Below are positions 1-10,715 of a stretch of DNA of 64,000 nucleotides, one piece after another. Both the position numbers and the translations under genes were made by a program. The notes beneath the pieces were generated by a model. It made no database searches, was not told where the DNA came from, and was given only the letters and a program-made list of their open reading frames with translations. Source of the DNA: Anadara kagoshimensis (lineage: Eukaryota; Mollusca; Bivalvia; Arcoida; Arcidae); the NCBI GenBank assembly GCA_021292105.1, contig CM037870.1, positions 47,732,508-47,796,507 on the forward strand, given 5' to 3'. Positions within the stretch are counted from its first letter, which is position 1; each line of letters opens with the position of its first letter.

Positions 1-555
1 TATATACAGGCCACTTTTACTGGTTCCCTTTTGTGGCCTTTATAGACAGGTTTGACTGTATTTCAACCATGTAATATCTATGGTGCAATAAAATTATTTG
101 ACTTGTTTCATTACTTAACGTTGCCTTCTGTTGTCAGAATATGCAAGTTATATTTTAAATTCATGGTAATATTCAATAAGATAATTAGCTACAAAGGTCC
201 AATGTCATACCAAATGTTACAAACATTTCAAACACATCATATTGATATAGATTAGAGATGCTTTACAGCTGCTGTTGTTAGCTTGGATGGCGCTTTTTTA
301 AGAGCAATATCTTAATTTTGTTGTATGTTATGTCAGCCTGAGCCACCAATATGCATGATCAAGTTAACCATTAAAAGGATATTTTTATAGGTTAAATATT
401 CATCATGAATGTCAACTCGACTTCAGGAATTATTTTACAAACCCCCAGGTGTAAATATTGTAAATATTTCATTAAAACATATAAATATATTTTATTAACA
501 TGAGTATCCAAGTGTAACCGACAATATCGATATCATCTCTAAATGTTGTTTGTTT

Positions 556-556
<1 letters not shown>

Positions 557-610
<54 letters not shown>
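557..610. repeat. (CT)n microsatellite
   Basis: 27 uninterrupted CT units. Confidence 0.97.
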
Positions 611-612
<2 letters not shown>

Positions 613-691
613 TATGCAGGGATCGCTATAAATGCATATGATAAAATAAGTTCACGATGTTTGACTATTTAAACTTGGCGGTTCATAAATG

Positions 692-693
<2 letters not shown>

Positions 694-760
<67 letters not shown>
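694..760. repeat. (CT)n microsatellite
   Basis: About 33 CT units; gives a spurious Ser-Leu ORF. Confidence 0.97.
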
Positions 761-763
<3 letters not shown>

Positions 764-2006
764 CATTTACGCATTTACATAGGTACATGCATATGCTGTT
801 TAGGGGGTTGTGATCTATCTGAAAATTACTTCACAAACAAAGAAGTACACTATGGACTCTGTAATCTTTATGAAAGTTCAATGTTATTACCAGACAGTGT
901 TATTGTTATGGCTAAAGTGTAGACATAGCCGTTGGTCATCCTTTAAATACATGTACGTGTGACCAATATACTGTATTTGTTCCCATTATGTTCACTGTAT
1001 GTACTTTTATCATGCACTTTTATTTCACAAACAACCAAAAATTTGCAAAACTCTCAAGATTTTCTCAGTTTTTTCTGAATAAGCTATAATTGCTGTTTAC
1101 ATTTTAGTCAAAAGTATTGCACTGAAAATTCTACAATACTGAATACAAAGTGTTTTGTAAAATTTTTATTCATTTTGCACCTCAGTTTGCACGCTAACAA
1201 GGGTCCATACCTGGGATAAAATGACCATAGTATTTGGTATTCTTATGCATTTCAAAATGGGACCAAATTTCCACCGAGAGGAATAGAGGCTTATCCCATT
1301 ACTGGATCTAAAAATAATACTGAAAGTCTTGGAATTTTTTTTAATTTTTACAAAATTATACCAGTATTATGATAAATATAACTATTTACTTACCTAACTT
1401 TTGAGCAATAAATGCCAAGTAAATTCTAAAGGCCCTGTCCAACCTAGCAGTAAAAGTTCTTATATATACAAACACTTCACCACATTCAGTATATCACCCG
1501 ACACTAAAATGGTCATATAATCATGATACTGTTCCGAGTATAGGTGTCATGTAAATATTTATGTCCCAGGGAGTGACTCAATTCAATAATTAGCCCCTAA
1601 AGACGTATCGAATTGTTGGTCAAAGACAACGCAATGTTTTATTTATATTTATATTACAGTTTTATCTTAATGGAAATTATATGTTTGTATTGCTCTAGGG
1701 AAAATTCTAAAGTTAAAGGGAGGTAACTCTTGAATACTTGTAGTTATATTGTGTCGGGCGCTGTCATATAATCATCATGTTATTTATTCCTTAATGGGGA
1801 ATTGTAGCTTATTTCAGAAAGCTAATAAAATATGGTACGGTTACACTGCAGAAGTACACATTTTGTCATATTTCGGATGGACAAAGATTTGTACTCTACA
1901 ATTATTTTTTTAATTGACTGAAAAAGCCTAAATAAATACAGAATAATGAAAATGATGTTAAAAAGGCTTTTCTGTCTGAAATTTTCTCTAAAAATTTTGA
2001 AGGAGA
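761..2006. other. Non-coding AT-rich DNA
   Basis: No coding potential or named element seen. GTCATATAATCAT occurs twice (about 1510 and 1763) beside CCGACACTA / GTGTCGGGCG, a loose inverted relation that I could not resolve into an element. Confidence 0.5.
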
Positions 2007-2192
2007 GTGGGTGTACGAAAGGAAATCAAATCAGGAATTTATCTGAAAACAACTTGCCCTGATCAATGCATAAATGTGCATACACGTGTACTGGTTTATG
2101 GTTCTCCTAAAGCAGATATATCCCCGTTGTCAATAGAGTTGTCAACCGAACCCAACACTAAGTATGAAGTTAAATTTTGCTGTGAGCAATAA
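2007..2192 (+). other. Possible coding fragment (61 codons), weak
   Basis: Reads GVRKEIKSGIYLKTTCPDQC...KYEVKFCCEQ then stop, with more balanced composition than nearby chance ORFs. No ATG: it would have to be a terminal exon (an AG at 2001-2002 is a possible acceptor). No recognised family. Confidence 0.2.
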
Positions 2193-2306
2193 CATTAAAT
2201 ACATGTATATAATCTTCGTTGATAAAACACATAGATATATGAATTATGTATAATTTATTTGCCTTATCTGACTATGCGGTATAAAATTTTGATCAGATTT
2301 ATGCAC

Positions 2307-2318
2307 GAAATGGCGGCC
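2307..2318 (+). promoter_or_regulatory. YY1-like motif
   Basis: GAAATGGCGGCC fits the animal YY1 consensus AANATGGCGGC closely. No gene is visible at it. Confidence 0.2.
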
Positions 2319-2469
2319 TAAAGCGGTCATCCTAGACTTTTGATATAGCTGTCAAGATATTCTAGTCTCAGATAGTAGTTTAAACAATTTTTATCTCGCG
2401 CACACAAAAAATATCTATGATTTGCAAAGGTTCTAGATCTTTACATTATTTAGATACAATAAGACCAAC

Positions 2470-2527
2470 TGCCATGTGCTACTTTTGAATTTATTATTTC
2501 ATAAAAATTCAAAAGTAGCACGTGACA
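2470..2527. mobile_element. Palindromic hairpin element, copy A
   Basis: Two 22-bp arms (2470-2491 and 2506-2527) are reverse complements apart from one mismatch and one G-T pair, with a 14-nt AT loop. It begins TGCCATGTGCTACTTTTGAA and ends with its complement, GTGACA. Flanks are CAAC and TAAC (3 of 4 bases agree), a possible eroded 4-bp target duplication. Same family as the copies at 5189, 45020 and 46661. Confidence 0.75.
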
Positions 2528-2894
2528 TAACGAAAGTTTAGCAATTCCCAACATAACACAAACTTGTTAATCATCTAATGAGTTTTATCGTTATACCGGA
2601 CAGATTTACTTAATTTAGGATAACAGAACAATGTTGTGCCAAAATAAAGTAATACATGTACAAATGTTCTGGAGAATGTTTGTTAGATTTGAACCATACA
2701 CACTAAGTACAAAGCTAACTTCCACAGACTTTATTGGAGTTGTTAATTTAGTCGGCAGCCATTAGAAAATTCCCATGTATTTGGCTAACCACTACTGCTT
2801 TATGTGAGGTGTTCGTTAATCCGACGCCTCAATGCCGTATAGAGATCCCACCGTATAGAGAACATCCGAGATGTTGGGCGCTCATATACGCCAT

Positions 2895-2906
2895 AACATG
2901 GCGGCC
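2895..2906 (+). promoter_or_regulatory. YY1-like motif
   Basis: AACATGGCGGCC, second such motif within 600 bp. Could mark an unannotated start; a 65-codon ATG ORF follows but ends in a poly-T tract. Confidence 0.22.
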
Positions 2907-3031
2907 AATATAGTTTTTTACTGTCCTGTATTTGGCCACGTGTGCATTTTAATAGTAAACATCAAGACGTCAAAAGTTTGGAAAGGGAAGCAGTATTGTA
3001 ATAAAACTGTTAAGGCAAACATAGATCTAAG

Positions 3032-3055
<24 letters not shown>
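3032..3055. repeat. Poly-T tract, 24 T
   Basis: Uninterrupted T run. Confidence 0.95.
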
Positions 3056-3063
<8 letters not shown>

Positions 3064-3430
3064 ACATGTACATGTTCACAAATGTTCAATGAGGTGTTTG
3101 ATGAAAAGCTTATTTTACGTAACACGTGGATTTAGACTTTTATACCACTTAGATGTCTGATTAAACTAAGCCCCCGTCATATTAAAGAAATTTAACGCCT
3201 GATTCGAGATGATTATTCATCTAAAATGAATTATGGATTATAACTTAAAATTTCCCCCTCAATTTTATTTTTGGGCAATATTTTCTTTTGGTTTGATTTT
3301 TGAGAGACATGGTAAAATTAATTCGCACCTTTGAATATGTGTTACTCAATATGTATAGATTTATGGTAACTTTACAAATCGACTCAAGATGTGTACATGC
3401 AATCGGACAGGTCCATGTTCAAATCGCAAT

Positions 3431-3454
3431 CCCACCCCAACCCCACCCCCCCCC
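3431..3454 (-). other. C-rich tract, G-quadruplex-capable on the minus strand
   Basis: CCCACCCCAACCCCACCCCC followed by CCCC; four or more G runs on the minus strand. Confidence 0.6.
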
Positions 3455-3474
3455 AAAAAAGCAAAGCAAAAACT

Positions 3475-3545
3475 TGAAACGTGAACTTACATTAGGGAAG
3501 TGAGGCCGGATGTTCCAGAAGGCCAATTATTACCTCTTTAGATAG
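3475..3545 (+). repeat. Dispersed repeat R1, fragment
   Basis: GTGAACTTACATTAGGGAAGTGAGGCCGGATG matches the 3' part of R1 at about 46600. Confidence 0.6.
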
Positions 3546-3801
3546 CTACACCCACCACGTGTATTATCAAATTTTAGGACGATTGCAACATGGAATATAT
3601 GTTGGAGACGTTGTGTAATGAACTTCAGAGTATAGGTCTATTATCGTTACAGGTGGGGTCAAATTAATGATATTTTATACCATACAAAATTAGATTTGAA
3701 TGTAATAAACGCTTTTTACGGAATAGGATATGTTACTTCACACAAAGGATACATTTTATCGACATATTTGTAATTATACATAAATGTATGTGTATTGCAA
3801 G

Positions 3802-3837
3802 TGTCATCAATCATAGAATACATTAAAAAGTGGTATA
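3802..3837. mobile_element. Hairpin element, left part, interrupted by mariner
   Basis: Begins TGTCAT like the other family members, then carries the family loop (AATCATAGAATACATT) and AAAAAGTGGTATA before the mariner starts. The first arm seems deleted. The preceding 4 bases (CAAG) resemble the 4 bases after copy B (TAAG, 5248-5251). This fits 3802-3837 plus 5179-5247 being one element split by the mariner. Confidence 0.55.
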
Positions 3838-5178
3838 CGAGGGTCGTTCAAAGAGTCTTGTCCCTTCCTGTAAACCGTAAATAAAACACCGTAATTTATT
3901 ATATTGTCACTTGTCACGGGTGCCTGAGTTCATTCCCAAACACGTTGAACATTTTTAGATTATATATGCAAAAGAATTAGTTTTTTCTTGCCATATTTTC
4001 ATCATAACACTCGTTACACTGCTTGGAAAATGACGGACATGACAGCTAAAAACATTATTGAAATGAGAAGCTTCACGAAAGCCTGTGCAAAACTCGTTAA
4101 ATCGCCCAAACAAACATTCATTGAAATGCAAGATGTTTTTGGTGAGCGAAAGCTGTCATATAGGTCCATCTCACGCTAGATACGTAAATTTAAAAATGGT
4201 GTTAACGACATTTCTGATAAGGCCCGTTCTGGAGGACCAAAAACAGCATGCACCAAAGAAAACATTACAGAAATTCAAAAACTGGTCAATAGGGATGGAA
4301 GGTTGACTGTTAAACAGATAGCTGAAGTCGTTGGTTTATCAATGGGGGCCGTACATTTCATTCTCAGAAAAAAACTAGTCATGAGAAAGATTTGTGCTAG
4401 ATGGATCCCTCATTTGTTGTCAAAAGAGCAAAAGCTCACACGGGTCAAAATGGCTATAATCTGCTGAAAATATATGGTAATTGTAACAGCAGGCGTCTGG
4501 CTGATATAGTTACAGGTGACGAAACATGGGTATATTACTTTTAGCCACATAGAAAGATAAATAATAAAATATGGCTAACCAGAAAAGGAAAACGACCTGA
4601 AATTGCAAGGCGCACTCACCGCACAAAGAAAGTTCTTTATGCTATATTTTTCAATAGTAACGACATAGTTGCCCAAATTCCTATCCTTAAAGGCCAGGGT
4701 ATCACGGAAAACATTTATAAAAATAAAATTCTTAAGAAAATGAAAAAAAAAAAATATGAAAAGAAAAGACCAAAGTCAAGAATTCGTGGTATTCGGTTAC
4801 TCCATGACAATGCTCCTGCTCACAAATTTAAGTTGGTGACTGAATTTTTGTACAAGGAACGTGTTGTTGTTTTACCTCATCCACCTTATTCACCTGATCT
4901 TTCACCGTGTGACTTTTATCTCTTTCCTAAACTTAAGAAACACCTTTCTGGTCGTCGATACAGATCTCGTTCATCGCTAGGTTCAGCAATTCATCAGTTT
5001 CTCAATGGTATGTCCAAAAAAGAATATGCAAATGTATTTAGAAAATGGATCCAGCGTCTTAAAAAGTGTGTAGCCATTAAAAGTGATTATTTTGAAGGAA
5101 TGAAAATAAAATATCATAAATAAAACGTCTTAATGTGTGTTTTTATTATGAAGGACAAGACTTTTTGAACGGCCCTCG
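3838..5178 (+). mobile_element. Mariner-family (IS630/Tc1/mariner) DNA transposon, inactive
   Basis: A 1341-bp element with terminal inverted repeats of about 28 bp (left CGAGGGTCGTTCAAAGAGTC; the right end is its near reverse complement) flanked by TA on both sides, the mariner target site. The interior is a decayed transposase gene. Length and D34D catalytic spacing fit mariner. It is inserted within a palindromic hairpin element (pieces at 3802-3837 and 5179-5247). Confidence 0.95.
4030..5123 (+). pseudogene. Mariner transposase pseudogene
   Basis: Would encode about 364 residues (mariner transposases are about 345). The N-terminal part has the two helix-turn-helix regions (RKFKNGVND...ARSGGPKT linker, then LTVKQIAEVVGLSMGAVHFI). 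The catalytic triad is legible: GDETWVYYF (first Asp at about 4518), LLHDNAPAH (second Asp), and YSPDLSPCDFYLFP (third Asp), with exactly 34 residues between the second and third (D34D). Breaks: TAG at 4177, a frameshift near 4455-4460, and TAG at 4542, so no functional product is expected. The last 128 codons (from 4740) are intact. The catalytic Asp codons survive, suggesting moderately recent inactivation. Confidence 0.92.
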
Positions 5179-5188
5179 TATTGTCTAT

Positions 5189-5247
5189 TGCCATATATCA
5201 CTTTTTGAATGTATTCTATGATTAAATTCAAAAAGTGGTATATGACA
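5189..5247. mobile_element. Palindromic hairpin element, copy B
   Basis: Arms 5189-5210 and 5226-5247 pair over 22 bp with one mismatch and one G-T pair. Ends TGCCATATATCACTTTTTGA and GTGGTATATGACA. The loop GTATTCTATGATTAA is the reverse complement of the loop segment in the left part at 3802. With the mariner removed, the two pieces form a still larger inverted repeat of about 30-bp arms with the mariner near its tip. Confidence 0.7.
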
Positions 5248-5577
5248 TAAGAATTTATATGTGTTTCAATGAAATATCAATTCTACTATTTATAGTACTA
5301 CCACAGTTCTTCTTTATGTATACAATGTATTAATAATTTGAATGTTAGAAAGGGACAAACTCTTTAACCACACCACTGGATACGATTTTACCATCACATC
5401 TCCTGTCCGTTTTGTCTTGTTGTAATGTCATTCTCGTTTGTATGCGTGAGTTTGATTGTTGTTTTGTATTCTTGGTCGCTTGGTTGTTTTGGCCTATCTG
5501 CAACAATCTGTATATACTATATTTTAACTTGCCAATATTTCAGGTTTTTAGGTGCTTTATATCATGCACTCGACAAC

Positions 5578-5602
5578 ATTATTATTATTATTATTATTAT
5601 TT
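5578..5602. repeat. (ATT)n microsatellite
   Basis: Eight ATT units. Confidence 0.95.
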
Positions 5603-5717
5603 TGTACTTGAACAACACATTTGGAACAAGGTAAATGAACAAATTGCGTCCATTGTGTCTACTTGCTTGAATCATGAATAGCAATTCCATTTCTTGCCTA
5701 CAACTAAAACATAATAC

Positions 5718-5783
5718 CCACATGAAATGGGTAATATAGGCCGATTCATCACCATCACCGTGGGTTTTGCAATCCAAACTTCT
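5718..5783 (-). CDS. Possible next exon of the two-PH-domain gene
   Basis: About 227 bp past the donor at 6010 the minus strand shows a fair acceptor (TTTTCGTTTGGCAG). From there the required phase is open: RSLDCKTHGDGDESAYITHF, which is less AT-biased than surrounding chance ORFs. A GT at 5717 would give a 22-codon phase-0 exon; the frame also stays open to about 5562, where it runs into an ATT microsatellite. The donor is weak (TGG then GTATTA). This could equally be chance, with the true next exon outside the window. Confidence 0.28.
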
Positions 5784-6010
5784 CTGCCAAACGAAAATGT
5801 ATTTAGGAAGAAATGTGGTTAGTTTTTCTTCTCCACGACTCAGTATGTAATCCTAGTAGCTCATTACTTATTGAAACATTTTGGAAATTCCAGATGCGAA
5901 TAGCGTCATATATCTACATTTATAGGGTTTATCTTTAAAGTGCAAGGGGGTGATAAAGTCAACAACTCATAACCTATATCAAGAATTTTAGTTAATAATC
6001 TAATACATAC

Positions 6011-8068
6011 CTTAAGCCTGCCATTGGAAAGATTTACAACTCTGTCGTCTGCCACCATTAATAACCCTTCATTATTAGGTCCGGGGAGGTCTGTGTTATA
6101 AATATTTTCACGTCTCTTTTTATATGTCCGTAATTTTGCTCTCACAAGGTTAAAAAGGTAGTTTCTGTCTTTTTGCCATACTTCTCTCAAAGCCTGATCG
6201 TGTTCCGGGATATCTTCACCCGGTACTCCGAATCCGTCTTTTACACATGTTTCGTCATTTTCCGATGTCTGCCAATCATCCGTTGAAGATGATTCTTCAA
6301 CGTGATTTCCGGAACCTTTGGTCGTGAGAGTCGCAGGCATTGAGCCACGTCTTTGCACCTCAGAATTTGGCAAAGATTTACATAGGTTGGGTAAATCTCT
6401 GTCTGATTGTAAAGTGTTTGTTCTCCGTCTTGGTGTTGGTTTTGGGACTGAATTTTCTGGCGTTTGACTAGATATTGTAGAGGAACTATCAATGCTCTGA
6501 AATGAGTCTGAAGAATTCATTCTTGTGAGTCCCAATTCCACCGGTTCTGTCTGAACTTTAATAGCTTCCATTTGTAATGTCTGAATCCATTTGCTAAGCT
6601 CTGCATTATCGGTTGCGTTAAAGTAATGACTTTTCTTCCCTTGCTGAGCCAACTTAAACACATAGAGTTTCTTGTAACGTTTGTCTTTATCTGACACATA
6701 TACTACAGTGCAGTTGGTAAGATTTAATGCCACTTGTGGATTTTCTTCCGGAGATTTTGATTTAAATCCATAGAAACAACCACGGCAGACAACACACCAC
6801 AATTTTTGCCACTTAATGAGGAATTTATGTTGTAGATAACCAGATATTTTAGAATCTGTTAACTGTTCCAGTCTTATTGTCTGAAAGTCGGATTTCCCCT
6901 TCAAAAATCTATCTTTTAAATCCGAAGCTCTACGCACTAAAGTTTTACCTGGATTAGATTCTGACTGTCCAAACTCTAATGACTTTGAGAGTCTCTTGCT
7001 TTCCTTTAATTTAGATTTTGAGGATGACATGTCAAGAGACCCTCGATGCTTTTTGCCACTTGTTGAAGGAATTTCTTCACTTTCTACCGACTGAGAATCA
7101 GTCGAATCACCGGATTTACTGTTCCTTCTCTTTGGTTTAAACAGACTCTCTAAACTTCCAAATGAACGAAATCGTTTGAATGGAGACAATTTCTTCTGTG
7201 CTGAAGGAGAGTCCGTAAAATACGTAGCTTTCATTGGAACAGGTTTGGAATTTTCCTGATCCGTATCCCTTCGTAGACGTCTTCGGAAATCGTCTATAGG
7301 GACTGAATTTCCAGACGAATCTTTCTCACTCACAGTAGAATCTGTAACCACATTCTCTGTAGCACTGAATGATTGTAAAATTGTGCGATTTGATGACCTC
7401 GGTGATGGAACATACTTTGGAGAAATATGAGAACCCTGAGTTCCATGTCTTTGAGCAGATGGATCATAACATATTGAGTGACGTCTAGGTTCAACTGAAG
7501 GATTGGGGGTATCCCCATCCCCTACATCATGGTCTAGATTGGATGCTGTTTTTAATGCAGCCATCCATTCTAGAAGTTCCGTATCAGTTTCAACACTGAA
7601 TAAATATTTCTTTTTAGACCCACTGTCACCTATTACAATCTGATAACGGTCTATTCCTGATATTGTTTTTGATTGCGAGGTTGTAGAATCTGGAGTCTGA
7701 TAAACCAACGATCGTATAGAACATCCGGGCAATAAAATAACATCTTTTGGGTGTTCAGCAATTTCGTCATCAAATATGCAAAACAACATGTCCGCTATGA
7801 TGCAATAATTTTTAGAGCTGTCCGATTGGTCAATTAACCAGCCGGTATGATCCGGAAGTACTAGATCCGACATGGTCACGTGTTTTAACCGTTCCACCAT
7901 GCTTTTCATCCCATTCATCTGCGAGATCTCGTATTTCATCTCGGGACTGAACGTCTGCTCTCGTGTCATCCTGGACCGGATCTGAAGAAATCTTAGTTGT
8001 AGTAGTTCTTTGTATACCTCCAAACTGGAGACTTCTCGTGGATTATCATCGTCATCATCACTGGATGT
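6011..8068 (-). CDS. Large internal exon of a two-PH-domain protein
   Basis: Open for 686 codons. On the minus strand it is bounded by an acceptor (pyrimidine-rich tract ending TTGCAG) and a consensus donor (AAG then GTATGT), both in phase 0. Exon residues (numbered from its first codon): an Asp-rich start; a helical stretch 17-70; a PH domain at about 75-175 (starts TGWLIDQ, ends with the conserved Trp in LLEWMAALK); a Ser-rich linker; a second PH domain at about 407-503 (SGYLQHKFLIKWQKLWCVV to ELSKWIQTL); then a basic helical tail 625-660. RRHS, RRNS, RRAS, RRGS and RRRT are basophilic kinase or 14-3-3-type motifs. PH domains bind phosphoinositides or proteins, so a cytoplasmic or membrane-cortex scaffold is inferred. 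The second PH resembles in style those of actin-filament-associated (AFAP1-like) proteins, but I cannot assign the family. No catalytic domain is visible. The gene is partial in this window. Confidence 0.93.
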
Positions 8069-9744
8069 CTGCAATGTATAAGAAAAATATTATTTTAAAA
8101 TATTATTTCCAATGACGTTTCGTTAACATCTATGTTCTGCAAAACAGACATTTGCACTTCAAATTAACTGCTAACCAAAATTAAATTCTACATTCTCTTT
8201 TGCTTACCAAAGACTAATTCTCGTATTCACCTTTGTTATTCAAATATATACCCCACATTCTCTTTTGCTTACAAAAGTTACATTCTCGCATTCTTTAATT
8301 TTTTCTTGGTCTATGTAGGTTAAATTCTCACATTGTTCTGATTTATTTTTCTTAGCCTACCTAAGTCAAATTATTAGAGTCTTCATAAAGTTGAGTTAAT
8401 TCATTATCTATCCTACCAAGCCACTGCAACTGAGTCGGATACAATGAACAGGTGTTATTGTTCGAGGGGGATATTTTATAACTTGTATCGTCTCATGATT
8501 GAACATGTCCAGTGTTCATCCATCTACATCTCTACATCAGATCGACTTTCCAGTGATACATAATCATGTTACTTAAAACTGAATGAACATGTTGTATATT
8601 TTCGGATAAATGGTTTATTTATTTCATAATATTGATATGGTATACAAATATTTGCAGCGTCACGATAGTAATTCAATCTTCTATTTCACGAATTAAAAAA
8701 AATATTTAAAAAAGCAAATGGATATGATTCAATTACAAGTGTCATGCTTTATAAATTCTTTTTCTTTTTAATTTTTTTTTAAATATACAATTCTTACCTT
8801 CATCGTGATTTCAATTATAGATTTTCGATTAACTTAAATATTCAGGTAATTTGTAATTTGTAATTCAATATTCATAACTCTTCACTTTAATAAATGAATA
8901 TAATTACATTACATATAAATAACACTGTTTATAAACCAACAAAGTGTCCACACATAGGTATATATATGAATGTGTCAAAGAATTGCATACACGATGGAAT
9001 CCGTAAAAGTGAGGCTTAAATTGTTACTATCCAAATAACAAGTGCTATTAGAAGAAATAAGAGTTGGGATTTCAACTTCACCGATACTCGAAACGAAATA
9101 CGATATTTTTATAAGATTAAGCATAATTATGTGAAAACTAAAAAGTAACGTATATACATAAGGAGACCATTGAATAAGAGTTCTCAAGAATGGAAAAATC
9201 TTATATATGTTTTATATCAAATATTTCAATATTTTTGTAAGGGATATATGATAAGTTTGATGTGGTCTGGGTTATTAATAAATCTATGTGGTTGTTATTA
9301 ATATGAATTATATGAACAGGAATAACACCGACCATGAGACGACTTTATCCAAGATCAACTTCACTGACATTCTGATCAAAAATCTTAATTTAAAGACAAC
9401 ACCGCCGTTTAGGAGGTACTTAATAGGAAAGTTGTAATGTAATATCTGAAGCCACAGGATGTCTTTTAGGCCTCTTTCGGGATGGAGCTACGTACGGTGA
9501 TTTGCAGAAGGTGGCAAATATACATCTTCTACTGCATAGACACACTGATTTACAGAAGGTGGCAAATATTGTGTTCTATTGGTTTTTTTAACTGTTACGT
9601 TTCGAAATTGCAATTTTAACATAACAAAGGCAAAAAATATGATACAATTTCACTTCATGATATCTGAAGTCAAATATTAAAAAATACATGTATTTAAAAA
9701 TAACCTACATGTTTTAAAGAAGAAATAAAATTGGTTTATTTTGA

Positions 9745-10170
9745 ATGCAACATCAAACTTTTATTAAACCTCTATCACCAATTTGCTGAGGATATCTTCA
9801 AGATAAGATGGGAATACAAAATGTCCATGTTGAAACAGAACGACTTACAGTTTGCAACCTTGTTGAACCACTGTCAAAACGCATGTTAGTCATAAGCTAC
9901 TATTATATTAATATCCCCAAACGAACGATTAACAGTCAGCATTTAACCTCTATTATCAATTTGCCGAGGACATCTTCAAGATTAAGCTAAAATACTAAAT
10001 TTCCCATTGTATTTTTGTATCTAACAGAACCACTAACAATAAGCATTTAACCTCTATCACCAATTTGCTGAGAACGCTAAAATACTAAATTCCCCATTGT
10101 TTTATTGCCCCAAACAGAACGACTTACAGTATGCAACCTTGTTGAACCACTGCCAAAACGCATATTATAT
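9745..10170. repeat. Degenerate tandem repeat, about 3 units
   Basis: AACCTCTATCACCAATTTGC recurs at about 9769, 9947 and 10049, together with AACAGAACGACTTACAGT...GCAACCTTGTTGAACCACTG at about 9832 and 10114. Units of about 100-190 bp with internal deletions. Confidence 0.75.
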
Positions 10171-10495
10171 ATGATTTTAGCGTTATAATCTACTTGTAGT
10201 TATAAAACCTATATGTAAACATAGAGATGATTTTTATCTCAAGTTTACATATTATCATAATATTTGTTTTATATTGTGCTAAATTAAGTTTAAGTATACC
10301 AGCTAATAAATATACGTTTGAACTAGATGATATAAGGTGGGTCTGGCATCATAAATTCAATAAATCTCCATAATTAGGGACGTTTTGATAATAGGCAGGT
10401 CGAGTGTTTATTGTTATTAACCTTTAGATCTATATTCTGTATTATTTATTCTATAAATATTTAAAACTCGCTAAACTTTTAAAACTAAGATCTGA

Positions 10496-10715
10496 AATCA
10501 ATGTTCCGGTTCTACAGTTGACAAAACAAGTGTGCCTAAAGATCATTCATCCTTAATCAACAAAATTATCATTTTTCAAAGAGAAGCATCTTGAAATAGA
10601 AAATCATGTTTTACCTATACATGTGTACACAGTAATCAATGTTCCGGTTCTACAGTTGACAAAACATTTTTCAAAGAAGCATCTTGAAACTGAACAACAT
10701 GTTTTACCTATATAC
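10496..10715. repeat. Tandem duplication of about 137 bp with deletion in second copy
   Basis: AATCAATGTTCCGGTTCTAC occurs at 10497 and about 10634; the second copy lacks about 50 bp (the CAAGTGTGCCTAAAG segment) but keeps the AAGCATCTTGAAA and ATGTTTTACCTATA ends. Confidence 0.85.

Noticed and set aside
1-60. GGCC...GGCC inverted phrase at the window start
   Set aside because: Too short and truncated by the window edge to call an element; only resembles the text at 12210-12270.
694-922. Ser-Leu repeat ORF
   Set aside because: Translation of the CT microsatellite; nothing protein-like follows.
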